This document shows positions 10,500-21,524 of a DNA stretch of 23,956 bases, one piece after another. Position numbers and translations under genes: made by a program. Numbering within the stretch: the stretch's first letter is position 1; every line of letters starts with the position of its first letter. The notes under the pieces were generated by a model. The model ran no database searches. It was not told the DNA's origin and saw only the letters and a list, made by a program, of their open reading frames with translations. The stretch comes from Smittium culicis. Its lineage: Eukaryota > Kickxellomycota > Harpellomycetes > Harpellales > Legeriomycetaceae. The stretch covers positions 1 through 23,956 of the forward strand of contig LSSN01001698.1 of the NCBI GenBank assembly GCA_001970855.1. Direction: 5' to 3'.

Positions 10500-12110
10500 T
10501 TTTATTAGAAAGCTAGTGAATTCTGACCCAGAGCTTGGTTGTCGATGAACCAGCTGTAGTATTGCTCTACTTTCTTGTACACCCGGGAGGCAAATAGACC
10601 TACATCGTGTGGGCCATGCATGTATTTCAGTATATCGAATTTCTCCTGCTACAGAGAACATTCGGTTTGCGCAGTCAGCCTGATCAGAGCGTCTGCTTGA
10701 TTGAGCAGTGATGGAACAAAAGTCATCTGAGGTCGGTTATTAGTCTTCAAGTAGTGCGACAAAATTTTTTGGCTATTCTGAGTAATTCTGAGAAATTATT
10801 TCCTAGAAGCTTGTATGCGTATGCAAGTTTCGTTGTGTTTTCCGAGTATAATAACACTACACGTCTAAAAACACTCTTGCTCTTGATTTAATACAAAAAA
10901 GCAATCAGTTCCTTGACTTTTATGTGCACCTTTGCCTCAGATTATGTCCATGATACTTAGTACGTGTTCTGGACTACTAAAATCACCCGTTCTGAATCAC
11001 TGGAGTCCGTGAAGATCTTCAATTTCGGCTTCCCTAGAAATAAAGAGACAATTCCACGATCATAGCTGTTTCTTTCAGAAAAATAGGTTCTGGATCGCAG
11101 GTTTCGTCAGTTTCACTACTTAAGTTCATGATTTCAATTTCAATAGAGAGTATTTCTTAAGCTCCAGGAATCCTTGGAGCATTAGCTGCCAGGTAGTAGA
11201 GCAATTAAAATTGATTTTTATTTCCTAATAAAGCTTTCTAGACATCTCAATGTAGTCTGGAAAACATTAATTAGTTTTCTTGCTTCGCGTCAAAAGTCCC
11301 GGATCTTGGTTTTCGGAGCAATTAGTGATATCCTGTGTGTTTATTACCATCCCAAGATGTGTGATAGATTGTGATGGAGATGTAGATAATTTCTCGTCGT
11401 TGATCCTGAATTCAAGCTCCTGGAGCTTGGAGTATATCCTGCGTGTGATTTACGCACACGCCTCATTGGAATCTACCATGACTATTAGGTTGTCCAAGTA
11501 TGCTGATATTCGCACTTCTTGGGTCCTCGCCTATTGTAAAACTGGGAGGAGGATTTTGATGAATTCCAACGGGCTTAGTGATAGACCGAATTTTAAGACA
11601 CAAAACTGAAAATATCTGCCATTTCAATGAAAACGTAGGTACCATAGACACTTTTTATATAACAGGATATACATAAATGAGTTCTGGAAGTCGAGGGGCG
11701 CCAAATATTCTTTTTTGTGGACCATGCGTATGATGGTCGATAGGGTCTCCATCTTAAAGTTCTGGTCCTCCACATTCTGGTTGAGCTTGCGCAGGTCGAG
11801 GACTGGACAAAGCCCCCTAGTGCTCTTTGATATCGTATACAGCTGGCTGTAGAATCCTGGGTCCCGCGGTTGAATTTCCTCGATCACTTTCTTTGAAAGA
11901 AGGTCTGACGCCTCCTCTGTTAGGACCTTTCCTGCCTTCTGGATAAACTTTTTTTTTGAACCAATGAGGGTACTAAGTTAGCAATAGACCCTTCGGGCCC
12001 TCAGAAAATTTGGCGAATTTTTTGCTCCATTCAAATTTTTCTTTTTTCATCTTCCCAGTTTAAAGTGATTCTGATGTTAGATTCGTGAAGAGGACTAAGA
12101 ATCCCATTGT
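10500..12110 (-). pseudogene. Reverse transcriptase-RNase H polyprotein remnant of the DIRS-like element
   Basis: The longest open piece (minus strand, 11887-11624, open further upstream) carries canonical DIRS RT blocks: KVIEEIQPRDPGFYSQLY, then PVLDLRKLNQ (about 11780-11810), FKMETLSTI, and a palm segment with L-D-F where L-D-L/D is usual. It ends at TGA (11624-11626), but the same frame continues with QFCVLKFGLSLSP, another stop TAG (11531-11533), then the palm core YLDN (11489-11500) where active enzymes have YLDD. Downstream are THLGMVINT (about 11345), a degenerate RNase H region, FVPSLLNQADA (about 10690-10725, family FVPSxxNPADAPSR) and GPHDVGLFASRVYKKV (about 10568-10615). Both stops replace a position normally Trp, and YLDN lacks a catalytic Asp. 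An indel in an A-run near 11950 breaks the N-terminal part. Confidence 0.85.
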
Positions 12111-12207
12111 AGCCATGTTCTTAAAACATCGGCTTCCCGTCGGTTTGTACCGCGCAAATTTGAACATAGCTAGTCGTTACGCTACCTCAGGGCGTATTTA
12201 GCTTTTA

Positions 12208-13027
12208 TTATGGCCCCTTTCCGTGTCCGCGACTTCTCCCTCGAAAATTTCTATGATTGTCATAGGCCTTGTTAATTTTTTTGGCGGTGGTTGCACCTAA
12301 GGTGCTCGGCGCCTTAACAGTGTTTCTGCTACTCGAGTCCTTAATGATAGAGCTCTGCTGGTGCGTGCGAAAGGGCTAGACTCTCTGGCGTTATGAATCT
12401 GGCTTCTTGGCTACATGATCATCCAAGACCTCTTGTAACATCAGCGGGGGGTTTTTTTTTCAGACTCTATGAGCTGAGTGAGCTTTCTAGTAAGTTTTAC
12501 TATTTTATGGTGGTTATCTAATCTCGCCTGGGTTACTGTTGCAGCTACATTTAAAAGAAGTGCTCTAATTGTGCTCAAAAGCATGATTTCTGTACCTTCA
12601 TAAGTATCTAATCCGCGGTTTTCCTGGATCTATCGATATAAATAGTAATCTACCAGTCTTTTTACTTGAACAGTGATTATAAGGATTACATAAAAGACGG
12701 AATACACCTTCTTCACCACGCTTGATGTATTTTCGTTCAATTGCGATGGATTTTAGTTCATCGAACTAGTTTGGTACAAGAGTGGGTCGCAATCTTGCGT
12801 TCTTCTTTGATAAAAGTCAACCAGTAAATATGTTCTTAAATTGACGCGAATGCATCTATGAACTCTGGATACGCAGTTAAAGCTGTCATCGGAATAATTT
12901 TTGTAAAGTATGATTAATCTGGATCCATGTTGATATCTTTTTCTCTTAGTAGTTTCTTATTCATTCCTTTCAATGTATTGACTTGATCTTGGCTTGTAGA
13001 AGCTAAAGCTTCATTTTTTTGTTCCAT
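12208..13027 (-). pseudogene. Gag-like ORF1 remnant of the DIRS-like element
   Basis: A minus-strand ATG at 13025-13027 begins MEQKNEALASTSQDQVNTLK, a polar start. After an early stop comes KIIPMTALTAYPEFIDA (about 12850-12900). The middle keeps RALLLNVAATVTQARLDN (about 12500-12565) and KLTQLIESEKK (about 12460-12490), patterns I recall from ORF1 of fungal DIRS-like elements. The tail is basic and Arg/Gly-rich (NFRGRSRGHGKGP, about 12211-12255), suited to RNA binding, and ends at paired stops (12205-12210). Several stops and frameshifts interrupt it. The role as a nucleic-acid-binding particle protein is inferred from position upstream of RT and from the basic tail. Confidence 0.7.
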
Positions 13028-13094
13028 AGTTTAATATTTTGAAGACTGATAAAATTTTAAAAATTCTTATTTTATAAAAACATTTTTTGAAAAT

Positions 13095-13285
13095 ACTTAA
13101 GCTGATAGTGTACCTTTGTGAAACAAAAGATGATAAATTTATCACTACAGCATACTTTACAGCTTATACTATAAATTTTTTTTATGTTAATTTAATTTAC
13201 TTAAATTTTATTAGCTTACATCTCCGTTTTATTTTTAACCAATAAGATGATAATACTTGTTTTTTCTCCTCTCTGATGTATAATA
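13095..13285 (+). repeat. High-coordinate (5') terminal repeat of the DIRS-like element
   Basis: The inverted partner of the repeat at 8756-9349, about 190-205 bp. TTTACAGCTTATACTATAAA (about 13155-13175) matches the reverse complement of 9243-9270, and CCAATAAGATGATAA (about 13239-13253) matches 8824-8838. The outer tip TCTCCTCTCTGATGTATAAT (13266-13285) pairs with the internal copy at 9399-9418. It lacks the 333-bp insertion present in the other repeat. The inner boundary is approximate. Confidence 0.7.
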
Positions 13286-16200
13286 GAAATTATATTTCAA
13301 GTTTTTATGAAGAATTTATTTCAATATGTTGGGGTGGGGGTAAACGGATTTATTTTAATTATGATATATAATTTTAGATATTTAAGTACATAATTTTAAT
13401 ATATTTTAAAATATAAAACCAAAATATTTCAATTTATTAACTCAAATTCAGTTATATATAAATAATTATTATTTTTAGTAAATTTGGAAAAAATTATTTT
13501 TATTATTGGTATATAATCATAAAAAGTTTTTTTTTTTGCTTTTTAGGTCTTTTTTTATAACACGTAACTCAATAAAGATAAACTCTATGCTTTAATATTA
13601 TTACTTTATAAATATAACACGATTTACGTATATTTTTCACTATTTAAAAGAACTATTACCAATGATTTAAAATCTTTAAATATCGCATATTTGAATGAAA
13701 TTTTATATATTTAATATAAAAAATTTAATAATTTAACTTTAATATAAATTATTATATTTATATTAGGCTAATTCAACTTATTAAATATTGAAATCATAAA
13801 TAAAATATTTCTAACATTTTATTATGGTTAATTTTTTCCCCCCCATAATTCTTTATGAAATAGCCCCAAAATTAAAATTAAAATTAAAAAGCTCAATTGT
13901 TCTATAAATTGTTAATGTAAAATAAAATCATAATTAAAAAATATCTTGAAACATAAAAAATCATAATTTTCTAAAATATTGCAAAAATAATTCAAGAGCT
14001 GTATTATTCCTGTCATTAAGCAGTATTTTGAATCATAAAATTTTAAATCTACGAATTTATACACCGATTTTACATATAAAAGTTAATATTTGATAATTTT
14101 ATAAATTCGATCCCCAAGGGGAAGGCAAAAATTTTTTGAAATAATAAAAACATCCAAATTATTGAAATTTAGACTTATATACTTGAGTGTACTATTTGAA
14201 AACTTCATTCAATATTCAGTGCTATAAAAAAATGAAATAAGTCTCTAGTTACTGTGTAAATAAATATATAATTAAAGCATGTATCAAAATTTTTGACGCT
14301 AAGAGATAAAAATTAGGTAAAAAAAATTATTAAAAATTCTAATACAATTCAAAAATTTATAAAAATTCATACAATTAAAAATTCTAATAAAAAACCAATA
14401 TTTAAAAAAAATCATATTATTAAAAGCTAATATTTATAAAAAAATTTTATTATTAAAAATAATTAAATTTTAAATAAAATTCCAGTAATAATAATTAAAT
14501 TATAAAAAGTACATTATTTTATTGAATACTTTATTTCGAGAATAAAATAAAATTTGAGTCTTTAATATTTTATTTTTGAATAAATAATTTATTCAATTAG
14601 CTTGAATATAAGTTTGTTCGGTAAATTTCAATCTCTAAGTTAATATTTGTAGATTTTATTCTGAATTTTATTAAATTTATCTATTTACTAGAGATTAAGA
14701 TTAATAGAAATACCTATTAATTTTATTAAATATTTAAAATATTTCTTAGAATATTAAAATTTTTATAATAAATAAATCCAACTAAAAACTGTTTTATTAA
14801 ATAAAATGAAAATTTTTAATTTAAAATTTCTCAGCAATGCTTTTATTGACATGCATTGGATTATTTTTTAATTAATACTGGTCGATATAAACTTGATATA
14901 ATTATTTTAATTAAAAAAAAATTCATAAGTATTTTAAACTAATTTCATTTTTGGCCCTCAAAATAATACTGTAAATATATAATATTAGTAATTATCATAC
15001 GCTCAGAAATCATTTAATTATAACGATCATAAAATCTGATATCAGATTAGTTCAATTATGAGAATTTGTTTATTATTTTTGAAACCTTTGATTTTTATAT
15101 TTTACAAAAATTGAATGTGCTTTATATTTCAAAAGTAAAAATAAAATTAAATTATAAATAAACATTTTATATTTTTTAATTATTTGGCTTTCTCTATAAT
15201 TTATAATAGAATATTTATTTTTTGTTTTTTATTATTTTCTTAAATTATTTTTTGATAACTTTACTGATTATTCTCTATTTAATATCTATAAATGATAAAT
15301 AAAACTAATTTTATAATTATAAAAATAAAAATGATTGAAGAAAACAAATTTCCATTTGGTTTAAAAATTTGAAAGTCGAAATTAAATATGATATTAATAA
15401 TATAAATTCGTTTCAAGTAATTAAAATTTTAAATAAATCAATAAATTAAGGTATTTATACGAATATTTACGATTAATTTCGTTTGATATTTCTGTATATA
15501 TAAACCTGATATTATTCTCTTTATTTGGCGTTTAATATATAGTTTTTTATTAAATGGTTTATATTCATGAACTTAGTTTTTTTAATAAGAATTAAAAAAT
15601 TAATTAATAAAAATAATAAAAATAATACCTTGAATCAATGTACAATAAATTTAAATCTAATAGTATGGATGAGAGGGATTTGTGAATGATTATTTAAAAA
15701 AAAATGTTTTATGTATATTTTAAAATAATGATAAATAGGTTCGCTGATATCATATATATGTGGAAGTTCTGAATCAGATGAATTAAATCGCTCTTCTGAA
15801 TTTAGAGTTTCCTATAACTAAAGGGCTATTATAAAAACCTTAATTTTATTTTAAATTCTTTAATAATATTTATAATTTAAGATCTCTTTTCGAATAGTCT
15901 AGTTGGGAAATTTGGCACCGATTTTATCCTAATTTCTGCTAATGAATAACAATATAATTTAAAAAATGTAAAATAATAATATGAAATTACTAGTGGTAAA
16001 AGCTATATATCAGGGAAATAATCATATACACAATAAGCAAGATCCCCTCTAGCACAAATATTTTCATTTATTGTTATCGTGACAACAGAATTCCGAGATT
16101 AAAAAAAATATTTTTTTAATGGACAAAAATTGTTAAAATCTATTATTTTAATATAATTACAGCCTGAAATACGTTTTTTATATTTAATTTGAACTTTTGG

Positions 16201-17549
16201 ATCCTAATTTTACATAACTTCAATGTTTTTTATAATTTTGTATTTTAATTATAGAAACTCTTTCAATAGCCTCAAAAAACTATATTTTTATATATTAGAG
16301 CTGAAAATATTTAGATAAATGCATATATTTGATTAAATAATGTATTTTTAAAGATTTTTAATAATCAATTTTAAAATTGAATAATATTTACGTAACATAA
16401 ATAAAATTATTATATGTAATTTTCATTTTTGGTGAAATAAAGATTTAGCTTTTTTCTATATTTAAAGAAATAATTGCTTATTTATGTATTTCTATTAATA
16501 AAAAATTATGACTGTCTGAAATAATAAGCGAGATTATTATTTTTTGAATTACTAATTTTATTTGCGAAAATTTTCACATTATAACTCTTTATTTTAGTAA
16601 TAATGATATATTTGATTAATAATTTGAAATTATTTTGATTAAATAATCAAAAATGGCGTAGGTATAACCTATTTCTATCGGCTAAGTTTTGCATTTAATA
16701 TTGAAAAATTTTGGTGGAAAGTATATTTTGTGAGTATTAAAAAATACGGAAATTTTTCTTTTAAAAATTTACTACTCGTCAATTAAAAAATTATTTTTTA
16801 TATTATAACAGATGATTCTTTCAAATACATATATTTAGATTGGAAATAAATTTGAATTAAAAAAACATATTTTAAAAAGAATGCCCTATATAAAAAATTT
16901 CTTATTATTAGCACGATTTGAAATTTAAAACATTTGATTTGATTTGTATTGATAAAATGTGAGATTAATATGAATTCTAAATAAAATTAGTAAGAAATTA
17001 AATATCATTAAAGGTATTTAAGGAAAATCTCCAGTGAAAAGTTAAATATAGTAATAAATAAATAAATAAATAATCAAGCTAGAAACATAAATATAATATA
17101 AATTATTATATTAGTATGGGTGGACTAATATAAGCTAAAAAAATCTTTTAGAATCAGGAAATCTCTCCTGATTTTTTGGTTTAAGCTCGGAAAATATAAT
17201 TGATAGGATTTAATTATACTATTTTTATCCTTTAGCGTTCCATATAGTGTCAATATTAATTAAAAATCGAGCTTGAAAAAATAGAATGATTAAAGTTTGT
17301 TTAAAATTTAACTCTTCTAGCCACTAGAATTAAAGAATTAGTACTGAAATGTATTCTAAACTATCCTATTTTAATTTTATTTTCTCAATTTATTATATTT
17401 TATCCCGCTAAACTATTAAATGTTAATAGTAATTTAATTTAAATTTACTTTCTTTATAAATTAAAAAATTAAAATTAAAATTTATTAATTAATTCTCGGA
17501 ATGGTTTGATTAATAATTTAATATTTTTTCGATCAAATAAAATATTTTT
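13286..17549. other. AT-rich gene desert
   Basis: About 4.3 kb of extremely AT-rich DNA with no supportable gene. It includes an (AATA)n run at about 17053-17073, short G and C runs at 13331-13343 and 13839-13846, and many A/T homopolymers. No pair of terminal repeats was found by eye. Decayed elements too old to recognise could be present. Confidence 0.65.
17053..17073. repeat. (AATA)n microsatellite
   Basis: Five tandem AATA units, a simple repeat within the AT desert. Confidence 0.85.
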
Positions 17550-17564
17550 ATCTCGTTTATTTCT
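17550..17564. repeat. Target-site duplication, left copy
   Basis: ATCTCGTTTATTTCT, identical over 15 bp to 18211-18225. The pair brackets the polyA-tailed retroposon and marks its insertion point. Confidence 0.92.
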
Positions 17565-17606
17565 CTCCTAAGAGTGAAATACCTTGCCGTGGTTTAGGGG
17601 CTTAAG

Positions 17607-17630
17607 TAGTGTACTTAGAAAAGTACACTA
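17607..17630 (+). other. Perfect 10-bp hairpin in the retroposon
   Basis: TAGTGTACTT (17607-17616) and AAGTACACTA (17621-17630) are exact reverse complements around the loop AGAA. As RNA this is a stable short hairpin close to the 5' end of the insert. Confidence 0.8.
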
Positions 17631-17647
17631 TACTAAAATTTCACACA

Positions 17648-17687
17648 GCGTTGCACTATCCTTGGTCGGGGATAGTGAAGGCAACGC
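17648..17687 (+). other. Two-tier bulged hairpin in the retroposon
   Basis: The outer stem GCGTTGC/GCAACGC (17648-17654 with 17681-17687) encloses the inner stem ACTATCC/GGATAGT (17655-17661 with 17670-17676). The two stems are continuous on the 5' side and separated by a 4-nt bulge, GAAG (17677-17680), on the 3' side, with an 8-nt loop. Fourteen base pairs in 40 nt suggest a functional RNA fold, for example for recognition by a partner reverse transcriptase. Confidence 0.75.
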
Positions 17688-18178
17688 GCAGCGATTCGGA
17701 GGACAGCGATTCCAGAGGAGGACCATCTAGAAACAGGAGGAACCGATTCGTTTAGCACATTCTGAGACATTATCTGTGCACAAGTCCAGCGTTCGACAGC
17801 AATACGGAACTCAGCCGTTTAGCAGCTTATTGTAGGAGAGCCAGGTCGATCATTCCCACGTTTGGGTAGGAGCCTATTTTTTATTAATCCTGCTAGATGT
17901 AGGCTCTAACTAGGAGCTCAATGATCTCAACGAATTCAATTTTGTTGGAACGGGCTTAATTCAATGACTGCTTGTAACTTCAGTCATCCAGCCTACTTGA
18001 AGCAATGCCTGGGTGGATATTTCGGTTGGTAGATTGATCCCATTTCCCTTTAGGTACGCAGCCGGTAGACCGGCAGAGGAATTTATTAGTATTAGAATAT
18101 TAGTTTTTGTATGCCTTGCACTGAATTTCTATTTTCTTAGTTTATTTACCGCGTATTTTCTATTATTGTTATCGTACC

Positions 18179-18184
18179 AATAAA
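18179..18184 (+). promoter_or_regulatory. Polyadenylation-signal-like AATAAA of the retroposon
   Basis: A canonical AATAAA lies about 10 nt before the A-run of the retroposon tail and is conserved in the older copy (7261-7266). The spacing is short for a cleavage signal, so it may instead be part of the element's 3' recognition sequence. Confidence 0.4.
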
Positions 18185-18210
18185 ATTCCGTGATAAAAAA
18201 AAAAAAAAAA

Positions 18211-18225
18211 ATCTCGTTTATTTCT
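18211..18225. repeat. Target-site duplication, right copy
   Basis: An exact copy of the 15-bp sequence at 17550-17564, directly after the polyA tail. Confidence 0.92.
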
Positions 18226-21200
18226 TAAAATAATTAATGTAGATTTCATATTTAATTTATTTTGTAATTCTTTTTTGATATTATCCATAAATTTATTGAA
18301 TAAATACATAATAAACACATTTTTTCGATTACTTAGTTTTTCTATTTCTATATGAATATTTATTTAAATTTGTTTTGGTTTTATGATGCACAAGAATTTT
18401 CCTAAAAAATTAAAGAAATATTGTATTGATTTATTATAATAAAAATTTATATAATTTATATAATTTTTTTAATTTTTTTAATTCAATATATTTATTTTTA
18501 CAATTATCATCTTATAGATTTAATCTTGATTTACATTGATTTTTAGTTCACAAGATTTATACTTAAATTTCACTATATATTTTTATTATTAGTTGAAGTT
18601 ATAAATAAACGTGAAAATTTTTCAAAATTAATATTATCAAAAACTCGGGTCAAAGAATGTATTAGAAATTATTTTATCTGATAATCAAAAATTTACGAAT
18701 AATTAATGTAATATATTATATTATATAATTTCATATTCATATTTATATATATCTATATTCAAATTTTTATTATAATATCTTTTTTATAATTAGCCATTTA
18801 AATAAAAATGTAGATAAAATTTGATTATAATAGGCAGATTTATATTTGTTTATTATGTTAATTTTGTCAAGCCAACTATATAAAAATATATTTGATTTTT
18901 AATTATTTTAAATAGAGTAAATTAAATAAATATACTTTCAAACTATATTTCATTTATTTTGGGGGTTTCAAATATTTTATGATTATCTTATACTAAATAA
19001 AAGGAAAAAAAATGTTCTATTTATCATATATCGTGTTTATTATCAAGATAAATTCAATCTTCTAAACTTTTAGTAAGATTGTGATTAATTTAAGGATATT
19101 AAAAAACTTTTTTATACTTCAAAATAAGTATTCAATCATTAAAAGTGGTATTTATGCCTAAAAATTAAAAAAAATTTATATTCTATATATAAAATCTAAA
19201 AAAGCAATAATTGATGAAGTTAATAGTTATTTCAAATAGTTATTCAAACATAATATTATAAATCAAGAAATTTCTATTATATTTATCTTTATTTTTTGGT
19301 CAAATATTTTAACTTTGTGTATTTCTAAATTTTATTGTAAAATGATACTAAATTTGAGTAGCTTTATAATATCTAACTCATTTCTTTATATCCGTAATTT
19401 TATGTAATCTGTTTCATCTAATTCATTACAATTCTATTTATTAAAGATATATTTCTCACAAATATTTTTCTTAAAGTATTTAACTATGCTAATTAACAAG
19501 TAAAATATGAATTATCGCTATTTCATTTATATATAAATTAATTTAATGTTTCTCTAGGATGAATATTTTGGTTCATTAGGATAATTATTATCATTACTAT
19601 TTCATTCTGGTTGCATTATAGCGTGTATTTTTTTTCGTAAATTACCCTTAATTTTTTTTATTGGTAATATTGATTATCTAATATTTAAATGGATTAAATA
19701 ATTTAGTGGTATATTTTCTTTATTATTGCTATTTTTATACTAATTTTGGAATCTCAATATGATTGAATTTTATGCTTGTTATACTTGGGTACAAATATAT
19801 TCATTATTTATCAAATTTATATAATGTTTTATATATCACTTTTTATCTTATTTTATTTTGCTAATTATTTTATAGTGAATTCAGAACACATCAAGGTAAT
19901 AATTTATGCTAGTCATAAAACCTGAATATACAAGATAATTGAATTTTCCAATATTATTAACCGTTGTTCACTTAAATTGACGCTATTTTAATTTTTGTTT
20001 GAGCCCTTAAAGACGTTTGTATTTAAAACGTACACGATAGCATTTTTTTCACGAATACTATATGATATTAAGCTCAAAATTTTTGATTTTAAATAATTTA
20101 AATTTGAAAACAGCAATTTAGTACCATATTTTGATCAAATTATGATAAATAAAACAATTTCAGAATTTTTATGGCTTTTTTACTAATGTTAAATGTAAAT
20201 GGGGTTTTTTATAAAGTTTCTTATTATAAAGCTAAATTCATAATTTTATCAATTTATATAGGCGTTTATAAAAGATTTTTTAATAATTTCAAAATCAGGA
20301 GAAGCCGATAAGAAAATAGATAGTTAATATAAAAAAAAAAACTATAATAGAAAAAATCCATGATAATAGTAAAAAGCCTAAAAATGAAAAGGGAGGAAGG
20401 ACCCTATGGAATATTTTTTTAATTTAGTATTAACTATAGTAATCACATTAAATAATGTAATATGGAAGAATGCATTTTTTTTCTATCGCTTTATAATTTC
20501 AATTTTCTCTGTGGAAATGGGATGCATTGGGATTAATGATAATTATTTCAAACTTATGATATGTATAATTTATTAAAAATTATTATAATATGGGTTATTG
20601 CATCTAATATCTATGAATGGTTTTAGAATCTTTATAGCTCAAAGAAAATTAAAATTAAATTTTTACCCAATTCTTGAGAGAATATACAGTAAGCTGTTAT
20701 TTCAAGTTCATATAAAAATTAAAAATTAAAATTTTTTATTTTTATTTTAATAAAGCAATATGGAATATTAACGTGGTGTATAAAGTAATAATTATGGATA
20801 AGTTGGACTTGGATTACCTTTAGTCTATTTGATAAATATAGATGCCTATAAAGTTATACATTATATATACAAAATTACATATATGATGTTTATGGCTCGA
20901 TATGATTTCATAGATATTTTTTTGGGATTTCTGTATAGGATATATCTAAGTGAGTAAAAAAAAAAAAAATTGGTATGTTTAAAAACCAATTAAGTTTAAA
21001 GCGCAATTTGAGCCACTCCAATAAACAGAAGAAAAAAATAACATCAACATTCACTATAATCGAACCGCAAGAATTACAACCAGTATTCAATAAATCAACT
21101 AAGTGCATAACAAATTTGATTCAAAAAATCATGTAATTAAGAATTTTATTTATAGCTTCTAGCTTGTGTAAGTTAACAAGCGATAAAAACAGAGTGTAAA

Positions 21201-21520
21201 AATTTTATTTATCCATAATATATAGCATAGAGTTGTGAGATGGTAATGTTTCATACTTGTGAGAAGGTATAATCTTTAAATTTTGGGAAAAGATGAGTTG
21301 AAATTCAATGTTTAAAAAGATTATTTATATAAGAAGTAAAAAAAAAAAATTCATATGAGTTTTATATATTTCAAAATTGGTATTTGTCCTCCTTTAAAGG
21401 GAAATATATTTTCATAATAAGCGTGTAACTGAAAAAAGGCGCGCGTTTTTATTACTATGATCGAAATCGATAATGTGCATGTTTGAAAAAAAAGGTGTTT
21501 TGGTTTCTTATATTCCTCAA
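18226..21520. other. AT-rich gene desert
   Basis: About 3.3 kb of AT-rich sequence. The only longer open frame (minus strand, 20908-21108, 66 codons) is rich in Phe/Ile/Leu from T-runs and has no recognisable domain. A brief GC-richer patch around 21438-21448 (GGCGCGCG) has no identified role. No RNA gene or mobile-element boundary was recognised. Confidence 0.6.
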
Positions 21521-21524
21521 AGCG

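Larger units (their letters stand above)
8756..13285 (-). mobile_element. DIRS-like tyrosine-recombinase retrotransposon, degenerate but structurally near-complete
   Basis: Reading the minus strand from 13285 downward, the order is: terminal repeat (about 13285-13095), Gag-like ORF remnant (13027-12208), RT and RNase H (about 12110-10500), tyrosine recombinase (about 10030-9440), an internal copy of the outer end (9427-9360), then the second terminal repeat (9349-8756). The terminal repeats are inverted relative to each other, and the element uses a tyrosine recombinase rather than a DDE integrase. Both are hallmarks of DIRS elements, which are thought to integrate as circles without target duplication. 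All three genes carry stops and frameshifts, so this copy is dead. The outer limits are approximate; the repeat-defined boundary on the high side is where similarity ends at about 13285. Confidence 0.85.
17565..18210 (+). mobile_element. Recent polyA-tailed retroposon with structured 5' part
   Basis: A 646-bp block, clearly GC-richer than its surroundings, ends in AATAAAATTCCGTGAT (18179-18194) and a run of 16 A up to 18210. It sits in perfect 15-bp direct repeats. These are the marks of target-primed reverse transcription, and the clean tail and duplications suggest a young insertion. The first 130 bp contain two strong hairpins (17607-17630 and 17648-17687) and a repeated CAGCGATTC motif (17689-17711). 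Weaker inverted repeats follow (17870-17876 with 17900-17906; 18061-18074). I see no RT or other conserved coding sequence. It could be a non-autonomous SINE/retroposon or the 5'-truncated 3' UTR of a LINE; the two cannot be told apart here. A second, decayed copy of its 3' end lies at 7147-7290. Confidence 0.88.

Noticed and set aside
11280..11609. 109-codon plus-strand open frame, the longest such frame in the DIRS-like region
   Set aside because: Antisense to the RT palm and connection region (YLDN, FGLSLSP on the minus strand); no motif of its own.
8756..13285. LTR (Gypsy or Copia) retrotransposon interpretation
   Set aside because: The terminal repeats are inverted rather than direct, the RT motifs are DIRS-like, and a tyrosine recombinase replaces a DDE integrase.
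17565..17720. Hammerhead ribozyme at the retroposon 5' end (a GAAAT string near the start)
   Set aside because: The CUGANGA core and the required three-stem arrangement are absent.
21030..21090. tRNA-like T-arm string (GCGGTTCGATTAT on the minus strand)
   Set aside because: No acceptor stem, D-arm or anticodon arm could be placed around it.
20908..21108. 66-codon minus-strand open frame
   Set aside because: Runs of Phe/Ile/Leu come from T-rich sequence; no recognised domain, no supporting neighbours. It cannot be fully excluded but is not supportable.
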